This document shows positions 46,798 through 59,144 of a stretch of 64,000 nucleotides of DNA, one piece after another. Position 1 is the first letter of the stretch. The number at the start of each line of letters is the position of its first letter. Both the position numbers and the translations under genes were made by a program. Source of the stretch: Candidatus Propionivibrio dominans (lineage in GTDB: Bacteria; Pseudomonadota; Gammaproteobacteria; Burkholderiales; Rhodocyclaceae). Below the pieces are notes generated by a model. The model did not search any database. It saw only the letters and a list, made by a program, of their open reading frames with translations, and was not told the DNA's origin. The stretch lies in NCBI GenBank assembly GCA_016709335.1, contig JADJNC010000011.1:165106-229105 (forward strand), given 5' to 3'.

Positions 46798-48704
46798 TTC
46801 AGTCCTGATCGAATATTTTGCTTCAATCCCGAATGTTGATCCATAAGCGGAGTGCTGCCTTGATGGGCGCGCAGCGTATGCACGATGCCGTCCTTGTCGA
46901 GACCGGCTTCGGCCAGCAGCAGCGCCTGATCACCGTGATCGATGAAATGGTCGGGTAGCCCCAGGCGAACAAAGTGCACCGGACTGTCAATTTCGTCCAG
47001 GACGCGTGCGACTTCGGAGCCGGCACCACCGATCAAGGCATTCTCTTCGACGCTGATCAGCAACGAATGTTCCCGCGCCAGTTCAATAATCAGCTCGCGG
47101 TCGATGGGTTTGACAAAACGCATGTTGGCCACCGTGGCATTGACTTCTTCTGCGGCTTCCAGTGCCGGTGCCAGCATGCTGCCAAAAGCCAGCAAAGCCA
47201 CGTCCTTGCCGCGCCGGCGTAGTTCGCCCTTGCCGACGGGCAACTCAAGTAGCGCCTGCTGCGTGGCAACGCCTGGACCCGTGCCGCGCGGATAACGTAC
47301 GGCGCTCGGGCCATCGATGTGATAAGCGGTAGTCAGCATTTTCCGGCACTCGTCTTCGTCGGCGGGCGTCATCACCACCAGGTTCGGGATGCAGGTCAGG
47401 TACGAGAGGTCGAAGGTGCCGTGGTGCGTCGGGCCGTCGGCGCCGACCAGCCCGCCGCGGTCGAGTGCAAAGACAACCGGCAGCTTCTGCAGGGCCACAT
47501 CATGAATCAACTGGTCATAGCCGCGCTGCAGGAAAGTCGAGTAGATCGCCAGCACCGGCCGCATTCCCTCACAGGCCAGGCCGGCGGCAAAGGTGACGGC
47601 GTGCTGCTCGGCGATGCCGACGTCGAAATAGCGCTCGGGGAAGCGTTCGGCAAAGCGCATCATGCCGGAGCCTTCACCCATGGCCGGGGTGATACCGACC
47701 AGCCTGGGGTCGGCGGCGGCCATATCGCACAGCCAGTCGCCAAAGATCTGCGTATAGCTGGGCTTGCCGCCCGCCTTGCCGCCCTCGATACCGATTTCGG
47801 GTTTGAACTTCGAGACACCGTGGTAGAGGATGGGGTCGGCTTCGGCCAGCTTGTAGCCCTGACCCTTGCGCGTAATCACATGCAGGAACTGCGGCCCCTT
47901 GAGTTTCTGGAGGTTTTGCAGCGTTGGTACCAGCGAATCCAGGTCGTGGCCGTCAATCGGGCCGATATAGTTGAAGCCAAGCTCCTCGAATAGCGTTCCC
48001 GGCGTCAGCATGCCCTTGACGTGTTCTTCGACCCGGTTGGCAAATTCAAGCAGTGATGGGGCGCCGCGCAGAACTTTTTCACCGGCCTTGCGTGCCGCGT
48101 TGAAAGCGCTGCCTGAAAACAGGCGGGCCAGATATTTGTTCAGGGCACCAACGGGCGGCGAGATCGACATGTCGTTGTCGTTGAGGATGACGAGCATGTC
48201 GGCATCGGCCACGCCGGCGTTGTTCATCGCTTCAAAGGCCTGGCCGGCGGACATCGCGCCATCGCCGATGATGGCCACGGTGCGGTGTGCTTCGCCCTTG
48301 AGCTTGAAAGCCAGCGCCATGCCGAGCGCGGCAGAGATCGAGGTCGATGAATGACCGACGCCGAAGGTGTCGTACTCGCTCTCGCTGCGCTTGGGGAAGC
48401 CCGAAACGCCGCCGTGCGTGCGCAGCCTGGCCATTCCCGCCCGGCGCCCGGTGAGCACCTTGTGTGCATAGGTCTGGTGACCGACATCCCAGACCAGGCG
48501 GTCATCGGGTGTGTCGAACACATAGTGCAGGGCGACGGTCAATTCAACCGTTCCAAGATTCGACGAGAGGTGTCCGCCGGTCCGCGATACCGACTCAACG
48601 AGAAAGCGGCGCAACTCGTCGGCAAGCGGTGCCAACTGCTTGCGCTCCAGTTTGCGCAGCTGGGACGGATTGCTGATGGTGTCGAGCAGGGGATAGGAAG
48701 TCAT
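46794..48704 (-). CDS. dxs: 1-deoxy-D-xylulose-5-phosphate synthase
   Basis: A 636-residue ThDP enzyme that condenses pyruvate and glyceraldehyde-3-phosphate in the MEP isoprenoid pathway. Features include [15 protein letters not shown], the ThDP site [18 protein letters not shown] near 152-170, and the transketolase-like [19 protein letters not shown] in the C-terminal half. Length is normal. It is downstream of ispA on the same strand and overlaps folE2. Confidence 0.98.
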   Translation of the reverse strand: MTSYPLLDTISNPSQLRKLERKQLAPLADELRRFLVESVSRTGGHLSSNLGTVELTVALHYVFDTPDDRLVWDVGHQTYAHKVLTGRRAGMARLRTHGGVSGFPKRSESEYDTFGVGHSSTSISAALGMALAFKLKGEAHRTVAIIGDGAMSAGQAFEAMNNAGVADADMLVILNDNDMSISPPVGALNKYLARLFSGSAFNAARKAGEKVLRGAPSLLEFANRVEEHVKGMLTPGTLFEELGFNYIGPIDGHDLDSLVPTLQNLQKLKGPQFLHVITRKGQGYKLAEADPILYHGVSKFKPEIGIEGGKAGGKPSYTQIFGDWLCDMAAADPRLVGITPAMGEGSGMMRFAERFPERYFDVGIAEQHAVTFAAGLACEGMRPVLAIYSTFLQRGYDQLIHDVALQKLPVVFALDRGGLVGADGPTHHGTFDLSYLTCIPNLVVMTPADEDECRKMLTTAYHIDGPSAVRYPRGTGPGVATQQALLELPVGKGELRRRGKDVALLAFGSMLAPALEAAEEVNATVANMRFVKPIDRELIIELAREHSLLISVEENALIGGAGSEVARVLDEIDSPVHFVRLGLPDHFIDHGDQALLLAEAGLDKDGIVHTLRAHQGSTPLMDQHSGLKQNIRSGLK

Positions 48705-48766
48705 TGTTGATCTGGTTCCGGCAAGTGCTGTCTTTTGCGGCCGTTAAAGCTGGCGATAGTCATCAG

Positions 48767-49720
48767 TTAAAACTTGCGGTGGGTGATGAAATGGGTCAGT
48801 TCAATCAAACGCTGACTGCGATCACCAAAAAAGGCCAGTGCTGCAAGGGCCTGTGCGCTGAGGTCATCGGCGAATTCGCGGGCAGCTTGCAGACCGAGCA
48901 GGCTGACATAGGTCGGTTTTCCGGCCTCCGCATCCTTGCCGGCGGTCTTGCCGAGTGTTGCCGTGCTGGCCGTACAGTCAAGGATGTCATCGACGACCTG
49001 AAACAGCAAACCGGCACGTTTGGCAAAGCGGTCCAGCGCGGCGCCGGCCTCATCGCTCAGTGCATCACCGCACAGTGCGCCGAGCATCACCGCCGCGCGA
49101 ATCAGCGCCCCGGTTTTGAGGGCGTGCATCAGTTCGAGTTCCGGCAGGTTCAAAGACTGACCGGTGGCCCCGAGATCGATGGCCTGGCCGCCAGCCATGC
49201 CACAGGAGCCACTGGCGTGGGCCAGCAAGCGAATCATTTCAAGCTGGCGTGCGGTGCGGCCAGCGTCACGAGCGGACTCGTTGCCCGATTCAGTGCCAGA
49301 TTCGGCCCGGGCCAGCAGTTCAAAGGCCAGCGCTTGCAGACTGTCGCCGACCAGCAGGGCCGTCGATTCATCGTATTCGACATGGCAGGTCGGCCGGCCG
49401 CGGCGCAGTATATCGTCGTCCATGCACGGCAGGTCGTCATGCACCAGCGAGTAGGCATGAATCATCTCGACCGCGCAGGCGACGATTTCCAGGCGCTCCG
49501 GCGAGCCGTTGTTCAGTTCGCCGGCAGCAAAAGCGAGCAAGGGGCGGATCCGTTTGCCGCCGTCAAGACTGGCGTAGCGCATGGCCTGATGCAGGCGTGC
49601 CGGGATGGCTTCGGCGGGCGGCAGCAGGCGCGACAGCGAGGCCTCAGTCCGCAACTGCACCGCGCGCATCCAGTCGGCGAAGGGCAGCGCCTGGTTATTG
49701 CCGGCCGGCCATGCGTTCAC
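48767..49720 (-). CDS. ispA: Geranyl/farnesyl diphosphate synthase
   Basis: A 317-residue trans-prenyltransferase. The first Asp-rich motif is in HDDLPCMDDDILRRGRPTCH near 103-122, the second in QVVDDILDCT. GGKRIRPLLAF is the substrate-binding lysine region. It makes farnesyl diphosphate for quinones and undecaprenyl phosphate. The start overlaps the xseB stop by four bases, and dxs follows 62 bases later. The xseB-ispA-dxs order is conserved. Confidence 0.96.
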   Translation of the reverse strand: MNAWPAGNNQALPFADWMRAVQLRTEASLSRLLPPAEAIPARLHQAMRYASLDGGKRIRPLLAFAAGELNNGSPERLEIVACAVEMIHAYSLVHDDLPCMDDDILRRGRPTCHVEYDESTALLVGDSLQALAFELLARAESGTESGNESARDAGRTARQLEMIRLLAHASGSCGMAGGQAIDLGATGQSLNLPELELMHALKTGALIRAAVMLGALCGDALSDEAGAALDRFAKRAGLLFQVVDDILDCTASTATLGKTAGKDAEAGKPTYVSLLGLQAAREFADDLSAQALAALAFFGDRSQRLIELTHFITHRKF

Positions 49721-50004
49721 TGCGCTTCCCCGCTGGCGCTGTCAAAATCCCGCAAGGCGCCATTTTCCAGAACCTGGATTTTTCGCTCGGCGTCGCTCAG
49801 TTGCTGCTGGCAGTGCCTGAGCAGATCGCTGCCGCGCCGATACGCGGCAATCGATTCTTCGAGCGGCAGTTGTCCGCCTTCCATGTTGTGGACGATCTGT
49901 TCCAGCTCGGCAAGTGCCGCTTCATACTTCATTTCGCTCGCCGCAGGCGGCGCGGGCGGCGAGGTGCCGTTATCGAGCTTGTCGTTTGCGTTGGATCGGG
50001 CCAT
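49717..50004 (-). CDS. xseB: Exodeoxyribonuclease VII small subunit
   Basis: A 95-residue protein with a disordered N-terminus and the XseB helical pair YEAALAELEQIVHNMEGGQLPLEESIAAYRRG. The partner xseA is not in the window. It overlaps ispA by four bases and is divergent from the DMT transporter gene. Confidence 0.94.
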   Translation of the reverse strand: MARSNANDKLDNGTSPPAPPAASEMKYEAALAELEQIVHNMEGGQLPLEESIAAYRRGSDLLRHCQQQLSDAERKIQVLENGALRDFDSASGEAQ

Positions 50005-50172
50005 GGGGGGAAACTCGGATCAAACGAAGCAAAATAGCGCAAGAAGGGGCATCCGGTCAATTGGAAAGCGACTAAAATCCACGTTTTCTTGCCGATTGAC
50101 TTTGCCGGTGTGCGTAATGTCCAGCCTCGAATCAACGAGTTCAAGCCGTTCAACGATTTCAGGCCATTTACC

Positions 50173-51027
50173 ATGCAATCCCTGTGGATGATTGCCGCCA
50201 GCTTCCTGTTCGCCTGCATGGGCGTGTGCGTGAAGCTTGCTGCGCAGGATTATTCTGCCGCTGAAATCGTTTTCTATCGCAGTGCGATTTCCCTGGTCCT
50301 GATGCTGGTTCTGGTTCGTCTGCGCGGCATTCCGCTGGCGACCCCGCATTGGCGAAGCCAGTTCTGGCGCGGTATCAGCGGCTTCGTTTCGCTGCTCCTC
50401 TACTTTTACGCGATTTCCATGTTGCCGCTGGCTACGGCGGTAACGCTGGCCTATACCTCGCCCCTGTTTCTGGCGCTTTATCTTGGCTGGTTCGGCAAGG
50501 CGCGCCTGCGTGGCGGGATGCTGGGAGCGCTGGCGCTGGGGTTTACCGGTGTTGTGCTCCTGCTGCGACCGACCCTGCATGCCGAGCAGTTGCCCGGTGG
50601 CCTGATCGGTCTTGGTAGCGGCCTGATGGCCGGCTTTGCCTACTACAACGTGAGAGTACTCGGCGAGTTGGGAGAGGTCGAAGAGCGAACCGTTTTTTAC
50701 TTTTCCCTGCTGTCGACAATCGCCAGCGGGGTGTGGATGACACTCTTTGAATTCCATCGCGTTGATCTGCGCAGCGGCTTTCTGCTGCTCGGTGTCGCCA
50801 CCTTTGCGACGCTCGCCCAACTGGCAATGACGCGTGCCTACCAGCGCGGCAAGACCCTCATGGCGGCCAGCCTGGCTTATACAACAGTCATTTTTGCCAG
50901 CCTTTTCGGCTGGCTGATCTGGCGCGAGACGCTAACACTCGGTGCCTGGCTGGCAATCGCACTGATTGTCGCCAGTGGAGTTTTCGCTACTTGGTTCTCG
51001 CGGGCGAATCCTGCCGGGCAGGACTGA
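50173..51027 (+). CDS. DMT superfamily transporter (EamA domains)
   Basis: From the ATG at 50173 it is 284 residues with ten predicted helices in two EamA halves. ASFLFACMGVCVKLAAQDYSAAEIVFYRS opens the first half. The second half ends with ASLFGWLIWRETLTLGAWLAIALIVASG. These are exporters or permeases of metabolites; the substrate is unknown. The longer open frame upstream to 50089 is polar and probably untranslated. Confidence 0.9.
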   Translation: MQSLWMIAASFLFACMGVCVKLAAQDYSAAEIVFYRSAISLVLMLVLVRLRGIPLATPHWRSQFWRGISGFVSLLLYFYAISMLPLATAVTLAYTSPLFLALYLGWFGKARLRGGMLGALALGFTGVVLLLRPTLHAEQLPGGLIGLGSGLMAGFAYYNVRVLGELGEVEERTVFYFSLLSTIASGVWMTLFEFHRVDLRSGFLLLGVATFATLAQLAMTRAYQRGKTLMAASLAYTTVIFASLFGWLIWRETLTLGAWLAIALIVASGVFATWFSRANPAGQD

Positions 51028-51061
51028 TGCTAAACTCGGAGCAACACAAAGGGAGGCTCTC

Positions 51062-51409
51062 ATGATCGTTATCCAGCACCAGCCCAAACGCGTCGAAGTC
51101 AATGTATACGCCGAATTCACTCTGGCGGACTACAAGGAGTTCGAGGCCATGGTCAACTACAAGGTCAAGTTCGAAGGGCCGGTTGATCTTCTCTTCGATC
51201 TGCGCGAAATGGCCGATTTCACGCTTGACGTGGCGTGGGAGGATATTGTCTTCGCCCGCTCGCATGCCGACGATTTCAAGCGTATCGCCGTTCTCACCGA
51301 TAGCCAGTGGGTCGCCTGGAGTGCATGGCTGTCGCAGATTTTTGTGCGTGCCGAAATGCAGGTGTTTGCCGATGAAGCCGAGGCACGTTCCTGGCTCGAC
51401 GCGGGATGA
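51062..51409 (+). CDS. SpoIIAA-like / STAS-type small protein
   Basis: 115 residues starting at an ATG preceded by GGGAGGCTC. The pattern RVEVNVYAEFTLADYKEFE, VDLLFDLREMADF and RIAVLTDSQWVAW matches the SpoIIAA-like family (PF11964), a STAS-like fold of unknown role in proteobacteria. The ending VFADEAEARSWLDAG is also typical. It lies six bases before the sulfurtransferase gene, suggesting cotranscription. Confidence 0.87.
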   Translation: MIVIQHQPKRVEVNVYAEFTLADYKEFEAMVNYKVKFEGPVDLLFDLREMADFTLDVAWEDIVFARSHADDFKRIAVLTDSQWVAWSAWLSQIFVRAEMQVFADEAEARSWLDAG

Positions 51410-51415
51410 GTCGGC

Positions 51416-52255
51416 ATGAATTTTTCAACCCTGCTGAGCACTGAGGTTCTGGCCGCGCATCTGAACGATCCGGACTGGCGGATCTTTGATTGCCGCCATC
51501 AACTGTCGGATGTTGAATTCGGTGCACAAGCCTACGCCGAGGGCCATCTGCCCGGTGCCTTTTTCCTGCATCTGGACCGCGACCTGTCGGCCCCGATGAA
51601 TGGCCGCAACGGTCGTCATCCCCTGCCCGATGCGCAGCTTCTGGCGAGCAAACTGGGCGCTGCCGGCGTTTCACGGCAGTCCCAGGTCGTCGCCTACGAC
51701 GACGATGGGGGAATGATCGCCGCGCGCCTGTGGTGGCTGCTGCGCTGGTTGGGGCATGATCGCGTTGCGCTGCTCGATGGCGGCATCGGGCAATGGGTGA
51801 GGGAAGGGCGAGTGCTGACCAGCGAGCGGCCAAAGCCGGTTCCGGCCCGCTTTGAAGTCGAGCGCCGCGATTGGGTCGTCAGCAGCGATGAGGTGCTGGC
51901 CAGCCTCGACCGCCGTGAACTGTGCCTGGTTGACGCCCGAGCTCCGGGTCGCTTTCGCGGCGAGAACGAAACGCTTGATCCGGTTGGTGGTCATATCCCC
52001 GGTGCGCGCAACCGGTTTTTCCGCGACAACCTGGATGCCGAGGGCTGCTTCCGCCCGGCGCCCGAGTTGCGCCGCGAATTTCTTGCCCTGCTCGCTGGCA
52101 CCGAGCCGGCGCAGTCCGTGATGCAATGCGGCTCAGGTGTCACCGCCTGCCACAATCTGCTGGCCATGGAGATCGCCGGACTGAATGGAGCAAAGCTCCA
52201 TGCCGGGTCGTGGAGCGAGTGGTGCGCCGATCCGGCCCGGCCGGTAGCGCGCTGA
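51416..52255 (+). CDS. sseA: Sulfurtransferase, 3-mercaptopyruvate type
   Basis: A 279-residue protein of two rhodanese domains. The second carries the catalytic Cys238 in MQCGSGVTACHN. The loop sequence CGSGVT marks 3-mercaptopyruvate sulfurtransferase rather than thiosulfate sulfurtransferase (CRKGVT). The first domain has an Asp in the equivalent loop (VAYDDDGGMIAAR) and is inactive, as usual. It probably detoxifies cyanide or handles sulfane sulfur in the cytoplasm. Confidence 0.92.
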   Translation: MNFSTLLSTEVLAAHLNDPDWRIFDCRHQLSDVEFGAQAYAEGHLPGAFFLHLDRDLSAPMNGRNGRHPLPDAQLLASKLGAAGVSRQSQVVAYDDDGGMIAARLWWLLRWLGHDRVALLDGGIGQWVREGRVLTSERPKPVPARFEVERRDWVVSSDEVLASLDRRELCLVDARAPGRFRGENETLDPVGGHIPGARNRFFRDNLDAEGCFRPAPELRREFLALLAGTEPAQSVMQCGSGVTACHNLLAMEIAGLNGAKLHAGSWSEWCADPARPVAR

Positions 52256-52371
52256 ACAGTAACCCGGCGTCCGGTGACGCAGCGGGCGGCAAGGCGCTCG
52301 CGCAACGTGAGAATGCCTGTCATAACCGGCAATGTTTACACGGCACTCACGGCACGCCGTGCCAGGATCGT

Positions 52372-55060
<2,689 letters not shown>

Positions 55061-55067
55061 TTAAGCA

Positions 55068-55083
55068 AGCAAGCGCTTGGTTT
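55068..55083. promoter_or_regulatory. Palindrome upstream of fadH-tetR, candidate operator
   Basis: AAGCAAGCGCTTGGTT is palindromic except for one position per arm, with a perfect CAAGCGCTTG core (55071-55080). It lies about 60 bases upstream of the fadH start, where a TetR repressor encoded in the same unit would be expected to bind. Confidence 0.45.
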
Positions 55084-55170
55084 ATTATTGATCAAGGTCA
55101 GGGAATTTGCAAGAGAAACTGCGGCTGGGTGCTCTGTACGGGAGAGGAATAAAGAAATGGAAAAAGCTTA

Positions 55171-55282
55171 ACCACCAAGCCACACACAAAGTTTCACCAA
55201 GAAAACGCAAAGTTAAATTGGTGTTCCTTGGTGTTCCTTGGTGTTCCTTGGTGAACTTGGTGACTTGGTGGTTCGCTGTTTC
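55171..55282. repeat. CACCAAG-rich dispersed repeat, copy 2
   Basis: Starts ACCACCAAGCC, contains TTCACCAAG, three exact tandem copies of GTGTTCCTTG (55221-55250), then CTTGGTGA and ends CTTGGTGGTTCGCTGTTTC. The last 19 bases are the exact reverse complement of the start of copy 1 (29951-29969). It lies in the gap between the second DUF1631 gene and fadH. Confidence 0.8.
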
Positions 55283-55296
55283 ACGTTCACTGACGA

Positions 55297-57651
55297 CTAG
55301 CTGGCGTTCATCGATTCCAGTGCGCCGCTTAGCGCATGTTCGAAGATCGGTTCGCTATGAAGTATGCTGGCATTGCCGTCGCGTATCTGCCGCACCAGTG
55401 CTTCGGGTGCGATCGAGATGGCCTTGGCAGAGCGGTGATTGCTGAACAGCAGGATGCCCTTTTGCGGGCTGATCCAGTTCAGACGTTCGCGATTGGTGAG
55501 GCCTTCCTCGTCGCGGAATTCAACCCAGTCGCCGCGTTTGAGCTCGTTGACCTCGCGCAGGATTTGACGATCGTCGGCACGCCAGATCGGACTGGCGCCG
55601 ACGAGCATGATTTCCTCAACCTCGACGCCATTGTCGACACTGCGCATCACCAGCAGATCCCCTTCCTCTTGCGGCTTGAACGACGGAGTAAGCTCGACGG
55701 GTGCAAGGGGTTCGACGGCTGTGTCTGCTTTTTCGGCTTTGTCGGGTTCAGACGCAGCAAGCACTTCGGGGGCAGGCGCCGCAGGCAGTTCGCCTTTGAG
55801 TGCTGCCGAGTGATAGCGCACCAGTTCGTCGAAAAAAGCGCTGCGCTGGGCCGGGGCGGTATGAATGCTTTCCAGTCCCTTGTTGAGCTGGGCCAGCAAT
55901 CCGGGCAGCAGGCTGATCAGCGTGCTCCGATCCTCCGGAGACTTCTTGGCCTCGATACTCCAGGCCAGATTCTTCATCGCCTCGGTGGCGGCCTGCCAGT
56001 CAGTCCCGTCCTCATCGTCGCTGACGGCAATCGCCTGCAGGACCCCAACCCAGTGTTCGCCCAGGAAATTATCAATCAGTGGCGGCAATTTGCTGATTGA
56101 CCGGAAATACTGAACGGTACGTTGCGCGCGCTCCCATCCGTCGCTTTCCTGTTCGCGCTGAATGACGATATTGGCGGCGGTCAGCGCGGTGCTGTTTTCC
56201 TCGCCCTCGCGCTCATCGACGAAAGCCTCAAGTTCGGCGAGTGCGGTGCCAAACACCTCAACATCGTTCTCAAACTCGGCCTGAATCCGTTCGACGAGTT
56301 CGGCAAGCTTGCAGTAGAAGGGATCCGTCTCGTCAACCGAACTTCCCCAGCGAATCGAGATGCCGGAGACGCTGCCGAGGAAGCGGCGTGTCGGGTGCTG
56401 GCGGTCGGCGAAGAAGCCGGGGTTGAGCATGGCCACCTTGAGCACGGGGATCTGCAGCCGGCTGAGCAGCGCCTTGATGGCAACGGGAATATGCGCGTCG
56501 TCGAAAATGAAATCGAAGAGCATGGCAACGATGTCAATCGTTACCGCTTCGAGACCGCCAACCTGCTGCGCGTTCTCCGATTCGCGAACCGCACGCACCT
56601 GGTTGACGATCTGGCCTCCGGCTTCGCCAGCCGGCGCATGCTGCAGGGTGTTCAGCGAGGAAAGCAGCAGTTGATTGATGGTTGCTGAATCGAGCATGAC
56701 CCCCTGGGGAGCGGCCGCAAAGGAACCCGCTGCGACGCTGCCGCCGCTGCCGGATAGCCCTGCCGGTGCCTGGCCGCCACGCGCCTGCGCCAGACGCTGC
56801 AGAGCGTCAAGGATGCCTTCACCGGAACTGTCGGCGATACCCACTCCAGCCACTCCACCCGCAATCCCCGCCGCGCCCGGAGAGGCCTGGACTGAGGATG
56901 AAAACGTATTTGCACTGCCGAGCGCAGAACTTCTTCGGTAGCTGCGCTTGAGATCGGGGAGAATGTTGCGTTCGATCAGGTAGGCGTTGATTTGCTGGTA
57001 GATCAGTGGCAGGGCAGGGTGCAGATGCCGCTCCAGGCGGCGCAGCAGAAGCAGACGTGTTTCGGCATCCGGGCCGATGGTGGCACAGGCATCGGAAAGC
57101 GCGCTGCAAATGATGCCCGGGGCCAGCGGGTTGCTGCTGTCATTCAGTTCGTCATCGCCGAGCAGGGCAGCAACGCGCCGGTTGAGTGTGTACAGTTCGG
57201 CGTCACAGGACTCGGCAAGCTGGGCCGAGAATTCGCGAATGACGATGTGCGCGGAGAGGTCTTCGTCGGCAAGCAACTGCAAGCCTTCGAATTCAGGAAC
57301 TTCTAAGGGTGCAGGGCGATTGTCTTCTTCCGGATTGCGCTTGTTCTGGCAGCGCTCGGCTTCGGCCGACAGCTCCCGACGGAACGTGTCAATCAGCGGT
57401 GACCAGTCCGTTTCGATATCGGCCCGCAGATCGATATAGCGTTTCTGTTGCTCTTTTTCCCGGGTTGAATCGGCGAGGAGCAAAAGTTCATCGGCAACCG
57501 GTGTGGCGACTTCCCGCAGCCAGCCGCACAGGCCGTCAACCAGTTGATCGCGGCACTCGGCGAGGATGCGAAGTCCGGGGTTGCGGTCACGACCCAGGCC
57601 GTTAAGCGAAACAATCTTGTTTGAAGCAGCATTCGAAGCGAACTTGCTCAT
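55297..57651 (-). CDS. DUF1631 family protein, intact paralogue
   Basis: A 784-residue cytoplasmic protein with no signal or membrane helix. Helical N-terminal third; a Gly/Ala/Ser-rich linker at about 250-300; a conserved central region with LNPGFFADRQHPTRRF; then LLPGLLAQLNKGLESI; and a C-terminal barrel-like part (about 665-760) with GDWVEFRDEEGLTNRERLNWISPQKGILLFSNHRS in separate strands, resembling a PilZ-like fold. The family is sometimes mis-annotated as thymidine phosphorylase. Function unknown. It is paralogous to the split gene at 5062-7279. Confidence 0.85.
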   Translation of the reverse strand: MSKFASNAASNKIVSLNGLGRDRNPGLRILAECRDQLVDGLCGWLREVATPVADELLLLADSTREKEQQKRYIDLRADIETDWSPLIDTFRRELSAEAERCQNKRNPEEDNRPAPLEVPEFEGLQLLADEDLSAHIVIREFSAQLAESCDAELYTLNRRVAALLGDDELNDSSNPLAPGIICSALSDACATIGPDAETRLLLLRRLERHLHPALPLIYQQINAYLIERNILPDLKRSYRRSSALGSANTFSSSVQASPGAAGIAGGVAGVGIADSSGEGILDALQRLAQARGGQAPAGLSGSGGSVAAGSFAAAPQGVMLDSATINQLLLSSLNTLQHAPAGEAGGQIVNQVRAVRESENAQQVGGLEAVTIDIVAMLFDFIFDDAHIPVAIKALLSRLQIPVLKVAMLNPGFFADRQHPTRRFLGSVSGISIRWGSSVDETDPFYCKLAELVERIQAEFENDVEVFGTALAELEAFVDEREGEENSTALTAANIVIQREQESDGWERAQRTVQYFRSISKLPPLIDNFLGEHWVGVLQAIAVSDDEDGTDWQAATEAMKNLAWSIEAKKSPEDRSTLISLLPGLLAQLNKGLESIHTAPAQRSAFFDELVRYHSAALKGELPAAPAPEVLAASEPDKAEKADTAVEPLAPVELTPSFKPQEEGDLLVMRSVDNGVEVEEIMLVGASPIWRADDRQILREVNELKRGDWVEFRDEEGLTNRERLNWISPQKGILLFSNHRSAKAISIAPEALVRQIRDGNASILHSEPIFEHALSGALESMNAS

Positions 57652-58004
57652 GGCCTGGCCCTCATTGAGGAACCGCTTGTTGTTGCCAGGCGGAAAGAAT
57701 CAGCAGGGCGAGCGCACTCTGGATAAACGATGTCGGTATGCTGGAAATAATGAATCACGATCAACCCCGCTTTCTGGAAGTCCCTCTGCCGTTGCCGTTT
57801 TAAAGCGGCGTTAGGTCGGTGACTTTGCGTCGCCGTCTTTCGACGGGTTTGCCCTGTTTCAGAGGCTGCTAGCTTTCAACGTGGCAGCCGTGGTTATAAC
57901 TATCGCTTGGAATCTTTCTCACGCGTGTTAAAAAAATCACTTAAAACACGCACTTGGAGAAATAATTTTTTTGGTATCTGATCATATATCAAAATTCAGG
58001 AAAG
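57652..58004. other. 350-base gap upstream of the DUF1631 gene
   Basis: No gene is evident. The part at 57900-58000 is clearly AT-rich. It contains GCGTGTT (57923-57929) paired with AACACGC (57945-57951) around an A/T-rich loop, possibly a weak terminator for queG or part of the DUF1631 promoter region. Confidence 0.45.
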
Positions 58005-59144
58005 TCAAAATTGATCAGCGCTTGTTTTGGCCACTGTGGCCAGTGCCCAACTGACATGCTCGCGCACCAGTGCCGAAGGATCATCCTGGCGCGCCATGAG
58101 TGCGGCCAGAGTCGTCGCCGAGCCTGCCGAGTTGCCCAGCGCAACGGCAATGTTGCGCAGCCAGCGCTCATGGCCGATGCGGCGAATCGGGCTACCCGCC
58201 AGGCGGTTCTCGAATTCCGCTTTGCTCCAGGCGAAGAGTTCGGCGAGCGGTGTCGAATCGAGACCGTTGCGCACGGCAAAGTCAGGATCGCCGAGTTGTG
58301 CAAAATCGTTCCACGGGCAACAGAGCTGGCAGTCGTCGCAGCCATAGATACGGTTGCCGATCAGCGGCCGCAGTTCGACCGGGATGGCGCCCGGCAGCTC
58401 GATGGTCAGATAGGAAATGCACAGGCGGGCGTCGACCTCGTAGGGCGCGACGATGGCGGCCGTCGGGCAGGCGTCCAGGCAGCGACGGCAGGAGCCGCAG
58501 TGCTCGCTGACCGGGGTGTCCGGTGGCAGGGGCAGGTTGCTGTAGATTTCGCCGAGAAAGTGCCATGAACCCTGACGGGTGAGTGCCAGCGTATGCTTTC
58601 CGCGCCAGGCAATTCCCGACTGGCGCGCGAATTCGACCTCCAGCACCGGCGCCGAGTCCGAGAAGACACGGTAGGCAAATGGCGAAGTAAACGCTTCTGG
58701 CGATCCACAATTGCTGAGTTCAAGGTCGATTCGCCGGGCCAGTTTCTGCAGGCGCTGACGAATCGTCTTGTGATAATCGCGACCCAGCGCATAGCGGGAG
58801 ATGTAGCCCGCTTCGCGGTCAGCCAGCACCTGTTCACACTCGGCGGCCTGTGGCCAATAAGGCAGCCGCGCCGAAATGACCGATAGCGTGGCGGTCAGCA
58901 GAGCCTCCGGTCGGGCACGTAGCGCGGCGTGTTTGGCCATATAATCCATCTCGCCATGGCGACCGAGTTCAAGCCAGCGTAACAGTCCGGGGGTGGCGGC
59001 TGAAGCATCGGCGCTGGCGATGCCGATTTCGGCAAAGCCCAGATCCTGCCCCCAGCTTTTGATCTTGTGGACTAGCGCGACAAAATCGACCTGTCCCCAG
59101 GCATTGGCCGCCGACGCGCCCGTATCGGAGTTCTTCTCTTGCAT
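58005..59144 (-). CDS. queG: Epoxyqueuosine reductase
   Basis: About 379 residues from the ATG at 59144. It reduces epoxyqueuosine to queuosine in the tRNA wobble base using cobalamin and two 4Fe-4S clusters. The cluster motifs are SEHCGSCRRCLDACPT and YGCDDCQLCCPWN. The N-terminal GFAEIGIAS and GRHGEMDYM are family-typical. The C-terminus has a HEAT-like stretch (RHERWLRNIAVALGN...). Met65 or the longer upstream frame overlaps tsaE further and is unlikely. It is divergent from tsaE, with overlapping 5' ends. Confidence 0.93.
   Translation of the reverse strand: MQEKNSDTGASAANAWGQVDFVALVHKIKSWGQDLGFAEIGIASADASAATPGLLRWLELGRHGEMDYMAKHAALRARPEALLTATLSVISARLPYWPQAAECEQVLADREAGYISRYALGRDYHKTIRQRLQKLARRIDLELSNCGSPEAFTSPFAYRVFSDSAPVLEVEFARQSGIAWRGKHTLALTRQGSWHFLGEIYSNLPLPPDTPVSEHCGSCRRCLDACPTAAIVAPYEVDARLCISYLTIELPGAIPVELRPLIGNRIYGCDDCQLCCPWNDFAQLGDPDFAVRNGLDSTPLAELFAWSKAEFENRLAGSPIRRIGHERWLRNIAVALGNSAGSATTLAALMARQDDPSALVREHVSWALATVAKTSADQF

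Noticed and set aside
48704..50191. A 495-codon open frame on the plus strand opposite ispA and xseB
   Set aside because: Antisense shadow of high-GC genes, with no motif and no ribosome site.
55221..55250. Three tandem 10-base units that could suggest a CRISPR or VNTR
   Set aside because: Units are directly adjacent with no spacers, and there are no cas genes; they belong to the CACCAAG repeat.
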